This document shows, piece by piece, positions 16,201-28,204 of a stretch of DNA of 64,000 bases; position 1 is the first letter of the stretch, and each line of letters opens with the position of its first letter. Source of the DNA: Paraescarpia echinospica (Eukaryota > Annelida > Polychaeta > Sabellida > Siboglinidae); the NCBI GenBank assembly GCA_020002185.1, contig CM034543.1, positions 1,603,033 to 1,667,032 on the forward strand, in the 5' to 3' direction. The notes under the pieces are model-generated. The model was not told the DNA's origin, searched no databases, and saw nothing but the letters and a program-made list of their open reading frames with translations. The position numbers and the translations under genes are program-made.

Positions 16201-17551
16201 TCAGTGTTGTAACCTGCCAACCATATGACAGGATGTAATCAGTGCTGTAACCTGCCAACCATATGACAGGATGTAATCAGTGTTGTAACCTTCCAACCAT
16301 ATCAGATTGTTATATGACAGGATGTAAGCAGTGTTGTAACCTGCCAACCGTATCAGCTTGTTATATGACAGGATGTAATAAGTGTTGTAACCTGCCAACC
16401 ATATCAGATTGTTATATGACAGGATGTAATCAGTGTTGTAACCTGCCAACCATATCAGATTGTTATATGACAGGATGTAGTCAGTGTTGTAATCTACCAC
16501 CCATATCAGATTATTATATAACAGGATGTAATCAGTGCTGTAACCTGCCAACCATATCATATTATTATATGACAGGATGTAATCAGTGCTGTAACCTGCC
16601 AACCATATGACAGGATGTAATCAGTGTTGTAACCTGCCAACCATATGTCAAGATGTAATCAGTGTTGTAACCTGCCAACCATATCAGATTGTTATATGAC
16701 AGGAAGTAATCAGTGTTGTAACCTGCCACCCATATCAGATTATTATATGACAGGATGTAATCAGTGTTGTAACCTGCCAACCATATGACAGGATGTAATC
16801 AGTGATGTAACCTGCCAACCATATGACAGGATGTAATCAGTGTTGTAACATGCCAACCATATGACAGTACGTAATCAGTGTTGTAACCTGCCAACCATAT
16901 GACAAGATGTAATCAGTGTTGTAACCTGCCAACCATATGACAAGATGTAATCAGTGTTGTAACCTGCCAAACATATCAGATTGTTATATGACAGGATGTA
17001 AACAGTGCTGTAACCTGCCAACCACATGACAGGATGTAATCAGTGCTGTAACCTGCCAACCATATCAGATTGTTATATGACAGGATGTAATCAGTGTTGT
17101 AACCTGCCAACCATATCAGATTATTATATGACAGGATGTAATCAGTGTTGTAACCTGCCAACCATATGACAGGATGTAATCAGTGCTGTAACCTGCCAAC
17201 CATATGACAGGATGTAATCAGTGTTGTAACCTTCCAACCATATCAGATTGTTATATGACAGGATGTAAGCAGTGTTGTAACCTGCCAACCGTATCAGCTT
17301 GTTATATGACAGGATGTAATAAGTGTTGTAACCTGCCAACCATATCAGATTGTTATATGACAGGATGTAATCAGTGTTGTAACCTGCCAACCATATCAGA
17401 TTGTTATATGACAGGATGTAGTCAGTGTTGTAATCTACCACCCATATCAGATTATTATATAACAGGATGTAATCAGTGCTGTAACCTGCCAACCATATCA
17501 TATTATTATATGACAGGATGTAATCAGTGCTGTAACCTGCCAACCATATGA
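16201..17551. repeat. 941-bp higher-order duplication in the satellite
   Basis: The block at about 16201-16610 recurs at 17142-17551, an offset of 941 bp (consistent with 11 long and 10 short monomers). The copies share rare variants such as accgtatcag and aggatgtagtcag. Related blocks with looser identity occur at about 53-951 and 7308-8206 (offset 7255 bp). Confidence 0.8.
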
Positions 17552-18109
17552 AAGGATGTAATCAGTGTTGTAACCTTCCAACCATATCAGATTATTATAT
17601 GACAGGATGTAATCAGTGCTGTAACCTGCCAACCATATCAGATTATTATATGACAGGATGTAATCAGTGTTGTAGCCTGCCAACCATATGACAGGATGTA
17701 ATCAGTGCTGTAACCTGCCAACCATATGACAGGATGTAATCAGTGTTGTAACCTGCCAACCATATCAGATTGTTATATGACAGGATGTAATCAGTGTTGT
17801 AACCTGCCAACCATATCAGATTGTTATATGACAGGATGTAATCAGTGTTGTAACCTGCCAACCATATCAGATTGTTATATGACAGGATGTAAAAAGTGTT
17901 GTAACCTGCCAACCATATCAGATTGTTATATGACAGGATGTAATCAGTGTTGTAACCTGCCAACCATATCAGATTTTTATATGACAGGATGTAATCAGTG
18001 TTGTAATCTGCCAACCATATCAGATTATTATAAAACAGGATGTAATCAGTGCTGTAACCTGCCAACCATATGACTGGATGTAATCAGTGCTGTAACCTGC
18101 CAACCATAT

Positions 18110-19130
18110 GACAGGATGTAATCAGTGTTGTAACCTGCCAACCATATCAAATTGTTATATGACAGGATGTAATTAGTGCTGTAACCTGCCAACCATATCA
18201 GATTGTTATATGACAGGATGTAATCAGTGTTGTAACCTGCCAACCATATCAGATTGTTATATGACAGGAAGTAATCATTGTTGTAACCTGCCAACCATAT
18301 CAGATTATTATATGACAGAATGTAATCAGTGTTGTAACCTGCCAACCATATCATATTATTATATGACAGGATGTAATCTGTGCTGTAACCTACCAACCAT
18401 ATCAGATTACTATATGACAGGATGTAATCAGTGTTGTAACGTGCCAACCATATCAGATTATTATATGACAGGATGTAATCAGTGCTGTAACCTGCCAACC
18501 ATATCAGATTGTTATATGACAGGATGTAATCAGTGCTGTAACCTGCCAACCATATCAGATTATTATATGACAGGACGTAACCAGTGCTGTAACCTGCCAA
18601 CCATATCAGATTATTATATGACAGGATGTAATCAGTGTTGTAACCTGCCAGCCATATCAAATTGTTTTATGACAGGGTGTAATCAGTGCTGTAACCTGCG
18701 AACCATATCAAATTGTTATATGACAGGATGTAATCAGTTCTGTAATCTGCCAACCATATCAAATTGTTTTATGACAGGATGTAATCAGTGCTGTAACCTG
18801 CCAACCATATCAGATTGTTATATGACAGGATGTAATCAGTGTTGTAACCTGCCAACCATATCAAATTGTTATATGACAGGATGTAATCAGTGCTGTAACC
18901 TGCCAACCTTATCAGATTATTATATGACAGGATGTAATCAGTGTTGTAACCTGCCAACCATATCAAATTGTTATATGACAGGATGTAATCAATGCTGTAA
19001 CCTGCCAACCATACCAAATTGTTATATGACAGGATGTAATCAGTGCTGTAAACTGCCAACCATATCAAATTGTTTTATGACAGGATGTAATCAGTGTTGT
19101 AACCTGCCAACCATATCTGATTATTTTAAC
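18110..19130. repeat. Homogeneous 51-bp segment at the array edge
   Basis: From about 18120 to the right edge only 51-bp monomers occur, with more divergence between neighbours (for example caaattgttt variants) than in the interior. This produces the longest open frame of the array, 18210-19139. It looks like the older, less homogenised edge of the satellite. The last unit ends near 19130 and unrelated sequence follows. Confidence 0.8.
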
Positions 19131-19184
19131 GTGCATTAATGGTTACACAGTGCGTTCGCAAGATAATTATTGTATTATGATATA

Positions 19185-20127
19185 TTCGAAGAAATCATCG
19201 ACGAAAAAACACATTCCACTGTTTCGGTTGACAGGTGATTCTCTGATATAACAACGAGGATCAGTTCCTGAACCATCTGATGATGATCTTTCTATCGGCC
19301 GACCGAAAGCGTTCCAACAAGAGATATATTCTAGTCACCATGCCAAACTGGCCACTGGTACTTGACTATCCCCTGTATTCCACCCTAACGTCAAGATAGG
19401 TGTAGAAGACTGGTTTGCCGAGAGTGATGTATGGGTGTTATATGCAATATTTCCAATGATGCAAGCTAAAATGTACCACCTTGGTCCGGTTTAATTGAAA
19501 CTACCAGCACCATTGATCTCCAGTTCCCCATGCACCGGCAAATTCAATGACACAATAATTCCCATAATAAATTCCTTTGTCAACATGTACGTAACTACCT
19601 GTGTTACTGCCAGTGTTATACGAGTGGATGTTGTATTTGACACCTTCACCAAACAGTCAGTTAAAGAAACAGTCAGAGATAAATTAATTGCCAAGAACAG
19701 GCCAATATGTAAGTTAATTCAACGAGGTTGATGTCCCGTTGCGTAAAGTTTGGAGTCCATCCGTGTCTCTAGATGAAAAAAGTCTGATCTACCTCACTTT
19801 CTCATCCATTACACGACGGAGCACGGTCAGCACCTGCCCGATGGATGTGAACTCGTCGTAGGTGGGGGATTTCAAGACAACAAAAGTACAAAATCAACTG
19901 TTAGAGATGTCGTGCATTTAAATAAGGAAACAGACACGCGCCTCATGTTACATGCCTTTGGTGCAGTGACAAGCACGTTCAACAGGACAGTCGTCGTGTA
20001 CATAGACACACGCGTTTTCCTCTTGTTGCTTCTCTTTATTTGCAACCAGCAAGAATTTGAAGTTTGGATGTTGAGTGGTGCAGCTCACCAAAAGAAAAGT
20101 TATTTGTTCCTGGGTTCCACGCATTAA
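19185..20127 (+). pseudogene. Degenerate fragment of an uncharacterised metazoan repeat gene (EADTR-like family)
   Basis: The plus strand carries disconnected coding pieces. 19613-19731 reads as a charged segment with VDVVFDTF, and 19870-20060 contains a GGGFQDNK block, a KETDTRLMLHA motif and a hydrophobic VFLLLLL end. The same order of blocks is found on the minus strand at 44615-45016 and 61934-62480, where a Polinton splits it. From memory of animal genomes, E-A-D-T-R-x-x-x-H-A followed by a short D-rich, leucine-rich strand is common in uncharacterised repeat-encoded proteins. I do not know its function. Stops and frameshifts between the blocks make this copy a pseudogene. 19582-19587 (aacatg) is the intact equivalent of the Polinton target site. 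Confidence 0.6.
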
Positions 20128-20180
20128 ATTGATAGGTTGCGACTCCACATCACTGGCCGGACTCAGTAAGACGAACTATT

Positions 20181-20300
20181 GGGATGGCAGTACTTTGAAC
20201 ACATATAAATGTCCATCTGCAGGATGGCACTACTTTGAACACATATAAATGTCCATCTACAGGATGGCACTACTTTGAACACATATAAATGTCCATCTGC
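20181..20300. repeat. 40-bp tandem repeat, 3 copies
   Basis: Three consecutive 40-bp units (20181-20220, 20221-20260, 20261-20300) share gatggcactactttgaac. They differ at only a few positions. Confidence 0.95.
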
Positions 20301-20479
20301 AGGTGGTATGGTGTCCCATATCCGTTTGGAAGAGAACGCATTATGTTATAACCATTAATGTAAGTAAAAACAATCTGATATCGTTCGCAGGTTGTAACGC
20401 ACTGAATATATCCTGAAATATGAGGTTTAAATTGATTATTTAATAATATTTTTTCTGCAATGTTGCAATTTGTAAGACC

Positions 20480-20690
20480 AAAATGGCCCATGTTGGATCA
20501 AAAATAAAAACAAATTGGCGAATAAAATCTAATGTCGTAATCAGTAAACACATTGGCGTCTTGTAATATACACAGAAGGCCTCGTGTAGAGAAAATAGCG
20601 TTTTGACAAATTTTGTGTCAAAGTTGATTTTAAGTGTAAAAAATAACATGTAGTGCACAAACATCACATAAAAACGATAATCTACAGGTT
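20480..20690. repeat. Fragment of dispersed repeat family D1
   Basis: Blocks such as aggcctcgtgtagagaaaat and tttgacaaattttgtgtcaaa match the left arm of the inverted repeat at 21050-21610. It is a partial diverged copy in the same orientation as that arm. Confidence 0.55.
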
Positions 20691-21615
20691 GTGTGGCGGG
20701 GTACCCCGTGTCTACTTGGAGATGTTAATTAAGCCGGATATGATGGAGATCACCAACAAAAGGAGCATTGGAGTTATATTTAGTTTGCTGATATTTCCAG
20801 TCAAAAGTGTGACTAATGGCCGATGCAGCAATGCAAACAGCCGTACCGTCGGGTTAGCGTAACGACGTAACGTTGGGAATGGCGGACGTGTGTTCAACAC
20901 TTTCTGCAATTTCAGATGTTTTTATTGATCTTGTAACAAGGGGATACAAGTAAAAACATGCAGTCGAAGCAGCTAAAGGCAGGCCTGTAGGCTGGGGGAT
21001 GGTGCGACGGGTGCGTTAGTTCATAGTTATGAAATAATTGACAAGTTAACAACAATATAAGGCATCAATAGTTATTTAATCATATTTTGTTTACTTGTTT
21101 AAATAACCCATATTAAACCAAAAGTCCAAACCTTGACTGGCAAAAACCTACTGTGTAACCAGTGACATGTGTTCACACCCAGTACCTGATTGGCGACTTG
21201 TAACGTAAATAGTAGGCCTCATGTGGGGAAAATAGCTTTTTGACAAATGGTTCGTCAAATTTGAGTTTAGCAAAAAATGACCCATAATTAAAATAAATCA
21301 AAATGGTGTCTTGCAAACGCCTTGTACTATAACTAATGATATGTTCGGACATACTCTAAAATGGTAAAAACTACGTTTGTGTAATGTGTAGAGAAACTTT
21401 AACCTGATTTGAAAACATATAACATTATTAGTGTGTCTTATAGAGCCATAATACTGTGTTTTACCTAAAAATCCAAAATCAAAACGTCCAACCACCCATA
21501 CCATAATAAGTATCGTATATAGAGAACATCTAAAATGGTTGGCAGCTTGTAACAAAAAATGCCTACGAAAGTCACAATTCATCGCCTTGGCCGCCCGCCT
21601 AGTGTGGTGTGTTCT

Positions 21616-21692
21616 AATTTGGTCTGCTCTGGTCTGATCTGGTCTGGTCTGGTCTGGTCTGGTCTGGCCTGGCCTGGTTTGGCCTGGTCAGG
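21616..21692. repeat. GGTCT pentamer microsatellite
   Basis: Consecutive ggtct/ggcct units lie inside the spacer of the large inverted repeat. The short open frame across it reflects only the pentamer. Confidence 0.9.
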
Positions 21693-22179
21693 CGTAAAGT
21701 TCCAGTGTATCCGGGCTTTTACGGGCCTCGCGCAAGAACTCAAGGCATCAGCTGCTCCAGGCGAAATGGCAGACTAGTAGAAGGAGCTTGAAAAGGCAAA
21801 TTAAGGTGGCGGGGTAGGATGAAGAGTTACACGGAAAACGCACACGTGAACTATAGAGATTCGACGGAAATGGGGTACAAGACCACGCTAAATGAAGACA
21901 TGTCGCAGAGAGAGTGAGATAGAATGCCTGATATGGCGCCCACCCCGCAAAAGTTTAAGGAAAAGAAAAAGAAGGCTCAGTACGAACACCGATGGAGATT
22001 TGTCGATGGTCTTATTACAACAAAAAAGATATGCGTTTACAATGGGACCGGAACGAAATTAAAATGTTTTGGGATGGGGCTGAGCGGGAGCTTCAGCACC
22101 ACTCGATCTCCCCTTTCTTGACGGGGAGGAGTGCCGTTGAAAGTGTTTCACTGTGACGTTCCAAATTGTGAGTTTATAT

Positions 22180-22450
22180 GCTCACCAATACCTCAAACTG
22201 TCCCCCCTGAGACTCACCAAAATGCCAACCCAACAAAAAAACCTCCAACCGCAACCCCGTGAGACTCACCAACTCCCAACAGAAAACCTCAAAAGCACCT
22301 CCCAGAGATTCACAACAAAATAATCAACCAAAAACCTCCAACTGCACCCCCGTGAGACACACAAAAGTCTACAAAATAATACCTCCTTTCCAAAAGATTA
22401 GGGAGCTAATCCTATCTCCAGCCCCCACCAAAATTATGGGTGGGATCAGC
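22180..22450. repeat. Imperfect C-rich minisatellite
   Basis: Recurring gagactcacca and aacctccaac blocks at irregular spacing of several tens of bases. Similar but shorter strings occur at 36840-36940 and 41275-41320, so this is probably part of a dispersed repeat. Confidence 0.55.
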
Positions 22451-23367
22451 CTCCAAACCCTCTCTAGGCGGACAGCCAAGACAATGAATTGTGACTTTCG
22501 TAGGCATATTTTGTTACAAGCAGCCAACCATTTAGATGTTCTTTATATACGTTACTGTTTGTGATATGGGTTGTTGGACTTTATTATTTTTGATTTTCAT
22601 GTCAGAAAAAGGGTTTTTATGTAAAATTTTACATAAATTTGATAAAAACCATATTATGGCTCTGTAAGACATAAGAACAATGTTACATGTTTCCAAATAT
22701 GTTAAGGCTTCTCTTCATTACACACCTGGAGTTTTTGCCGGTCTAATTTGGGGTTTTGGCCAGATATGGGTCATTTTTGTCCCAAAATTTAACCGAAATG
22801 TAATTAAGCAACTATGTTAACGACTATTTTTCATAATGTAATCACTAGATTATAACTTTCTAACCACTTTAGATTTTGTTCACATATATCAATGGTTATC
22901 GGACATGGCGTTTGCAAAAGACAATTTAGATTTTCTGGTTAATCATTTATAATTTTTTGTTTAACATGAAATTTGACATAAAATGTATCTAAAAACTATT
23001 GTATCTACTTGAGGCCTACGACCTATGTTAAAAATCGCCAACTTGGCACTGTACATAGGTCACTGGCTACACACTAGGTTGTATGGCTTTCAGGTTTTTG
23101 ATTTTTGGTTAAAGATGGGTTATTCAACTAAATAACCAAAATGTGGTTAAATGACAAATTATCCATTACATTTCAAGGTGTAGTCGGTTTGGTGCAACCT
23201 ACAAATCATTTCATATGGTTGGTCACATGTCTTAGTGTTTACGACGCAAGAAGCACAATTACCTCAGCGGAGGGGTGCGTACGCACCCATTGCACACTCT
23301 CACATCCTACGGGCCTGCATTGGGCTTCTCCGACTGCAGCCTGGAGGAGACAGTACTGCATTTGAAC

Positions 23368-23836
23368 TAGCATGCACACACACGACACACACGACACACA
23401 CAATCACACACGCACGCGCACATGGATAAACACTCACGCACACACACCACCCTCCACACACACGACATACCCACACACACGACACACATACGACACACAC
23501 GACACACACACGACACACACGACACACACACGCACACACGACACACACAACAAACACACAACAAACACTCACAACAAACACTCAAAACAAACACACGACG
23601 CGCACACGACGCGCACACGATGCATACACGACACACACACACACGACACACACACGACACACACACACACACACTCACACACACATACACGACACATACA
23701 CACGACACATACACACAACACACACGACACACACAAACACTCACATACTCATTCATACATACGACACACACACGCGACACACACACACTACACACACACG
23801 ACACACACAACAAACACACAACAAACACACGACGCA
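23368..23836. repeat. ACACGAC-type microsatellite running into a gap
   Basis: Dense acacac/acgacac repeats with local variants (acaaacac, acgcgcac). Long open frames in both strands here are products of the repeat. The array runs into the N gap. Confidence 0.95.
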
Positions 23837-24836
23837 NNNNNNNNNNNNNNNNNNNNNNNNNNNNNNNNNNNNNNNNNNNNNNNNNNNNNNNNNNNNNNNN
23901 NNNNNNNNNNNNNNNNNNNNNNNNNNNNNNNNNNNNNNNNNNNNNNNNNNNNNNNNNNNNNNNNNNNNNNNNNNNNNNNNNNNNNNNNNNNNNNNNNNNN
24001 NNNNNNNNNNNNNNNNNNNNNNNNNNNNNNNNNNNNNNNNNNNNNNNNNNNNNNNNNNNNNNNNNNNNNNNNNNNNNNNNNNNNNNNNNNNNNNNNNNNN
24101 NNNNNNNNNNNNNNNNNNNNNNNNNNNNNNNNNNNNNNNNNNNNNNNNNNNNNNNNNNNNNNNNNNNNNNNNNNNNNNNNNNNNNNNNNNNNNNNNNNNN
24201 NNNNNNNNNNNNNNNNNNNNNNNNNNNNNNNNNNNNNNNNNNNNNNNNNNNNNNNNNNNNNNNNNNNNNNNNNNNNNNNNNNNNNNNNNNNNNNNNNNNN
24301 NNNNNNNNNNNNNNNNNNNNNNNNNNNNNNNNNNNNNNNNNNNNNNNNNNNNNNNNNNNNNNNNNNNNNNNNNNNNNNNNNNNNNNNNNNNNNNNNNNNN
24401 NNNNNNNNNNNNNNNNNNNNNNNNNNNNNNNNNNNNNNNNNNNNNNNNNNNNNNNNNNNNNNNNNNNNNNNNNNNNNNNNNNNNNNNNNNNNNNNNNNNN
24501 NNNNNNNNNNNNNNNNNNNNNNNNNNNNNNNNNNNNNNNNNNNNNNNNNNNNNNNNNNNNNNNNNNNNNNNNNNNNNNNNNNNNNNNNNNNNNNNNNNNN
24601 NNNNNNNNNNNNNNNNNNNNNNNNNNNNNNNNNNNNNNNNNNNNNNNNNNNNNNNNNNNNNNNNNNNNNNNNNNNNNNNNNNNNNNNNNNNNNNNNNNNN
24701 NNNNNNNNNNNNNNNNNNNNNNNNNNNNNNNNNNNNNNNNNNNNNNNNNNNNNNNNNNNNNNNNNNNNNNNNNNNNNNNNNNNNNNNNNNNNNNNNNNNN
24801 NNNNNNNNNNNNNNNNNNNNNNNNNNNNNNNNNNNN
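23837..24836. other. Assembly gap
   Basis: Exactly 1000 N, opening inside a microsatellite. True length unknown. Confidence 0.99.
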
Positions 24837-26037
24837 GATATCGTAGATATAGTTTGCCACATGTCATTAACCTAGTTAATCACAGAGAAGATTGGAACAC
24901 ATAGCTTCAGAGGTTTTGCTAATTATGCGGAAAAAATACGTTGACATGTGTTTTATTGTATGTGCTATGTATGAATATATGTATTATATATCAGCATATG
25001 GTTATTGTATCTGTGCATATACATATGTGTGTTTTCACAAGTATATTGATGTATACTATTTAAAACTTTTATTTCTTTATTTTAACATATCATAAATATT
25101 CCAATACATGCATATATATTAAATCAAGCAATCTCGGTCTTTTTTTTTCTACACATTGCACTTCCTTCCGTAAAAATGAGTTGAACAAAATTATTATTGT
25201 GGCTCCTATGAGAGCAACTGTTATTGTCTTAATAGGAGTCACAGACCCCATCTAATTTGAAATTACATTGCATTTGTATATATGAATATATATGCCTATT
25301 CATGTTACGTTAATTTGATATTACACATATATTTTAATTGGAGTCTCAATAAAACGTTCTTGTTCTTGTTCTTGAGGTCAGATGAAACTAATTTAATTTG
25401 ATATCGGACATCGATTTTCTGAGATGATCCCTTAGCTTTAATTTTTTGTTGAAATTTCGTGTTATTTCTTTCATACACAAATATCCCAATTATTCTGTAC
25501 AGCAAGTTTCTTTCATCTTCCGTGTTTTCCCTGTTTGTGGGATGTTTGTTTTAATTTACAATTAGTTAACAAGTGGAGACCCGGCAAGAGCACTTAGTCT
25601 TGTAAGTCAAGTTTTGTTTGCACTATAACATTTAAGGTATGAAACTGTCACAATATTTAAACAATCAAATATTTAATTTAAATATGAAACTGAAAGCTAA
25701 CAGTTGGCGTTCACCAGTAATTGACATAACAGCACTTGTAGCCACAGCAGTGTAATTTATTACACTGTGTTGACGTTTTCATGTTATCTTGTTAATTCGT
25801 TTGATTCGCACGATTAATTCATTTTAAAACATCAGTTTCCTTCTATTTAAAAGTAATATTTGTGCAATTCGACTAACCATCATTTGCTGTAAGTTGCTCC
25901 ATGTTATAGCTGTGTGTCAGAAATGAGCATTTCGTTCTCCAGCGACAAATTGTCGGTGTCAATCAATTCCTTACGTGCCTGAAATGTGAACACAATGTTG
26001 TTTAGGATAAAATGATTTTCTTAAATCATGTTATTAC
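24837..26037. other. AT-rich intergenic DNA, no gene recognised
   Basis: No convincing coding sequence. A tripled ttcttg run near 25358-25376 next to a tttaattggagtctcaataaaacg block resembles a microsatellite-tailed 3' end of a retroelement on the minus strand, but I cannot assign a family. Confidence 0.6.
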
Positions 26038-26057
26038 ATATATATATATATACACAC

Positions 26058-26126
<69 letters not shown>

Positions 26127-26163
26127 TCATCATCATCGTCATCATCATCATCATCATCATCAT
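26038..26163. repeat. (TA)n followed by (CAT)n microsatellite
   Basis: Nearly pure TA from 26038 to 26127, then CAT triplets at 26128-26163. Short acidic or serine-rich open frames here come from the triplet run. Confidence 0.97.
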
Positions 26164-26262
26164 TGTGCAGCCATAGTGTACCATGGTTGGGCAAAGGCCT
26201 CAGCATATCATTTCCAGATCTGCCTATTTTGCGCTATCTTCTGTGAGACGGTGCCTTTCCAG
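26164..26262 (-). mobile_element. Possible LINE 3' end with trinucleotide tail
   Basis: Read on the minus strand, the 100 bp next to the CAT run ends in (ATG)n, as several non-LTR retrotransposons do. The translated end has an AFAQPWY-like segment just before a stop. Family assignment is uncertain and only the extreme 3' end is present. Confidence 0.35.
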
Positions 26263-26332
26263 TACTCATCTAGTTCATCTCTCAAACTAGATGAGTATTA
26301 GCTCGAGAGAAGAATATATAATTGATACATAT

Positions 26333-26529
26333 TACAAAACACTACGTATATTCTAGTATCTTGATCTCGCAAACATATTTTAAATAATTACTATTTTGTC
26401 ATAAATTGATATTATGTAGGCATGTTAGCAGGCAGGCAGGCAGGCAGGCAGGCAGGAATGGCAGGCAGGCAGGAATGGCAGGCAGGCAGGAATGGCAGGC
26501 AGGCAGGAATGGCAGGCAGGCAGGAATGG

Positions 26530-26601
<72 letters not shown>

Positions 26602-27230
26602 CAATTAACACTGCAACGAAAGTACTATATCTTTGACAAGTTTTGTGTGTCTATGAAGAACTATATATCGTGTTTTCAGCTAAATTAATAGAAATGTTGA
26701 TTGTACGCGAACTAAGATAGCAAGAGGCCGAGGTGCCGTAATATTTGACATCCGTCAGCGTCGCCGCTCAGAAATGCAACTGAAAACATTATTAGTAAAG
26801 TAAAGTATTGTACATAAACGGTTCGGTTATATATAGGCCTACACCGTGTTCTGTACATACCTTGGGTCTTGGTGGTAAAACAGTCAGTACATAACGTTAC
26901 ATACACTTGAAATTCAAACTTTAGTTAACGTCATAATTAAATCTAATATTACTATACTAACTAGTTGTAGAGATATTTGATCTAAACTACAGAACGATTC
27001 AGTCATTTACCACAGCAAAATGTTTCTCGCTGTACTTAAATATGCTGTATGGCTGTAACTTCCAAACGTCATGCAGAAACTGATTTCCACGCAAACGAAA
27101 CCACAATGACTAATCTTTACCCAGCACCGATGGACAGACGTTTCTAGAAAAATGCACTGCGGCAGGCATATCCGGAGTTTCCCGGAAAGTGAAGCTGCAC
27201 TTAACACCACGGGGCCATTCATAAATTACG
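26333..27230. repeat. Segmental duplication, copy A
   Basis: Matches 28205-29250 in the same order and orientation: the cattctagtat start, the ggca run, the block around gacatccgtcagcgtc, the acataaacggttc block, and the region around cgtttctagaaaaatgcact. Copy B differs by a 298-bp MITE and a longer TA/CA run. No gene of known function lies in it. Confidence 0.85.
26428..26603. repeat. GGCA tetranucleotide microsatellite
   Basis: (ggca)n interrupted by regularly spaced aat insertions (ggaatggcaggca) in the first half and pure in the second half. The paralogous position in the duplicated segment at 28205 holds only three to four units, so this locus has expanded. Confidence 0.95.
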
Positions 27231-27664
27231 CTGTGTGCGTCCCAATCACCTCGTGTATACTGTGAATACGACTTCGTACACCTACGTGACCCATGCAGTT
27301 GCATCAATTTACAAATGGTAAACTGGAGAAGCTCGTGAACTTTCCAGTTCGCCAAGTCGTGTTTACGATACGAGCCCATTGGAACGCAGCATATTGTCGA
27401 TGATCCCGCGGTCGTCGGCAAAGCTGTCGATGATCCGGCGGTCGGTAACAAAGTTGTTGATGATCCTGCGGTCGGTAGCAAGGTTGTTGATGATCCGGCT
27501 GCAGGCGGAGAGGCTATCGGTGATCTGGCTGTCGGTGGCAATATTGTCGATGATCCGGCGGTCGTCGGCAAGGCTGTCGATGATCCGGGTGCCAGTACCA
27601 ACACATGAATGTCTTGGGGGCGCGTCACGCTAGCGCGGGCACTTTCCAAAGGCCTAGGGGACAC
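27110..27664 (-). pseudogene. Open frame with 10-residue GSST repeats
   Basis: A 184-codon minus-strand frame. Residues about 27-90 are 10-residue repeats of the form GSSTALPTTA (30-bp period, 27390-27600). The C-terminal part is cysteine-poor and lies in the duplicated segment. The same GSST repeat follows a pogo-like transposase C-terminus at 34035-34240, so this may be a transposase tail or simply a minisatellite that happens to be open. No start context or partner exon is visible. Confidence 0.35.
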
Positions 27665-27970
27665 GTGCCCCCCAGGTTCCCTCCTGAATCCGCCAATGCT
27701 AGCCCCTCGACACCTCTAAACCCTCTCCCGACTTTTGAAGTTATATCTGACAGCAGTTGAGTCTCTGGCTCAAATGCGATGGATCTTTGTGGAAAATGTG
27801 GAATCAAAAGCCGAAGAATGCACCACCAATCAAAAATCAACGTACCGCCATCATTTTAAGTCGACGTCAAAAATTCCGAAATTACGCCGACGTTTCTTCA
27901 TATCACAGTGTGTCGCCTTGCTTCCCCAAAGCAGCGATACGGAATGAGCGACGCGTGTTTCTTAACTGCA
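27600..27970. repeat. Dispersed repeat D2, copy 1
   Basis: Matches 41320-41690 over about 350 bp in the same orientation, starting at acacatgaatgtct and passing through ctttccaaagg, ctgacagcagttgagtct and gaatgcaccaccaa. No coding potential recognised. Confidence 0.8.
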
Positions 27971-28204
27971 TTTCATAGAGTTTTGATATCCCAATTGTTC
28001 TTACAGGTTCATAAAGGTCCTTTTCTGACTTCAAGGCTGTACTGCATGGTTTAGGCCTGACTCAATGTTAGTGGGAACTATGGTCCCTATAAGTTTACCA
28101 AAAGACAAGAAACGATTAGTATGTATATCCGGCAATTTTAGAGCTATTACTCTTACTAGGTAGCATTGTTGCTAAACTGTTTGATGTTGTTATACTATCT
28201 ACAA

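Larger units (their letters stand above)
1..19130. repeat. Satellite array of 51-bp and 38-bp monomers
   Basis: The whole interval is head-to-tail copies of one AT-rich monomer containing gacaggatgtaatcagtg and taacctgccaaccatat. The long form is 51 bp. The short form is 38 bp and lacks the 13 bp cagattgttatat, a deletion between two atat direct repeats. Long and short forms are interleaved in patterns that recur at larger scale. Because 51 is a multiple of three, runs of long monomers stay open in a plus frame (MTGCNQCCNLPTISDCY per unit) and in a minus frame. Each 38-bp unit shifts the frame and brings in a TGA, so the open frames stop wherever a short unit occurs. No promoter or flanking gene structure supports coding. 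This is most simply a satellite or minisatellite, and a centromeric or heterochromatic role is possible but not shown. Confidence 0.97.
21050..23240. repeat. Large inverted repeat built from D1 repeats
   Basis: The left arm (about 21050-21610) and right arm (about 22465-23240) are reverse complements of each other with moderate divergence. Examples are the block around atgcctacgaaagtcacaat at 21559 and its complement ending at about 22506, and the annotated aggcct and gtcactgg blocks further out. The spacer of about 850 bp has no recognisable gene. This is either a foldback-type element or two D1 copies inserted head to head. I could not define a target duplication. Confidence 0.65.

Noticed and set aside
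1..19130. CRISPR-like regularly spaced repeat
   Set aside because: There are no unique spacers; repeats are contiguous and diverge gradually, and the context is eukaryotic.
18210..19139. 309-codon open frame with 17-residue cysteine-rich repeats
   Set aside because: It is the translation of consecutive 51-bp satellite monomers. The opposite strand is also open over much of the same array, and 38-bp monomers break the frame elsewhere, so there is no sign of coding.
23372..24904. Long histidine/threonine and valine/cysteine frames
   Set aside because: They are microsatellite translations crossing the N gap.
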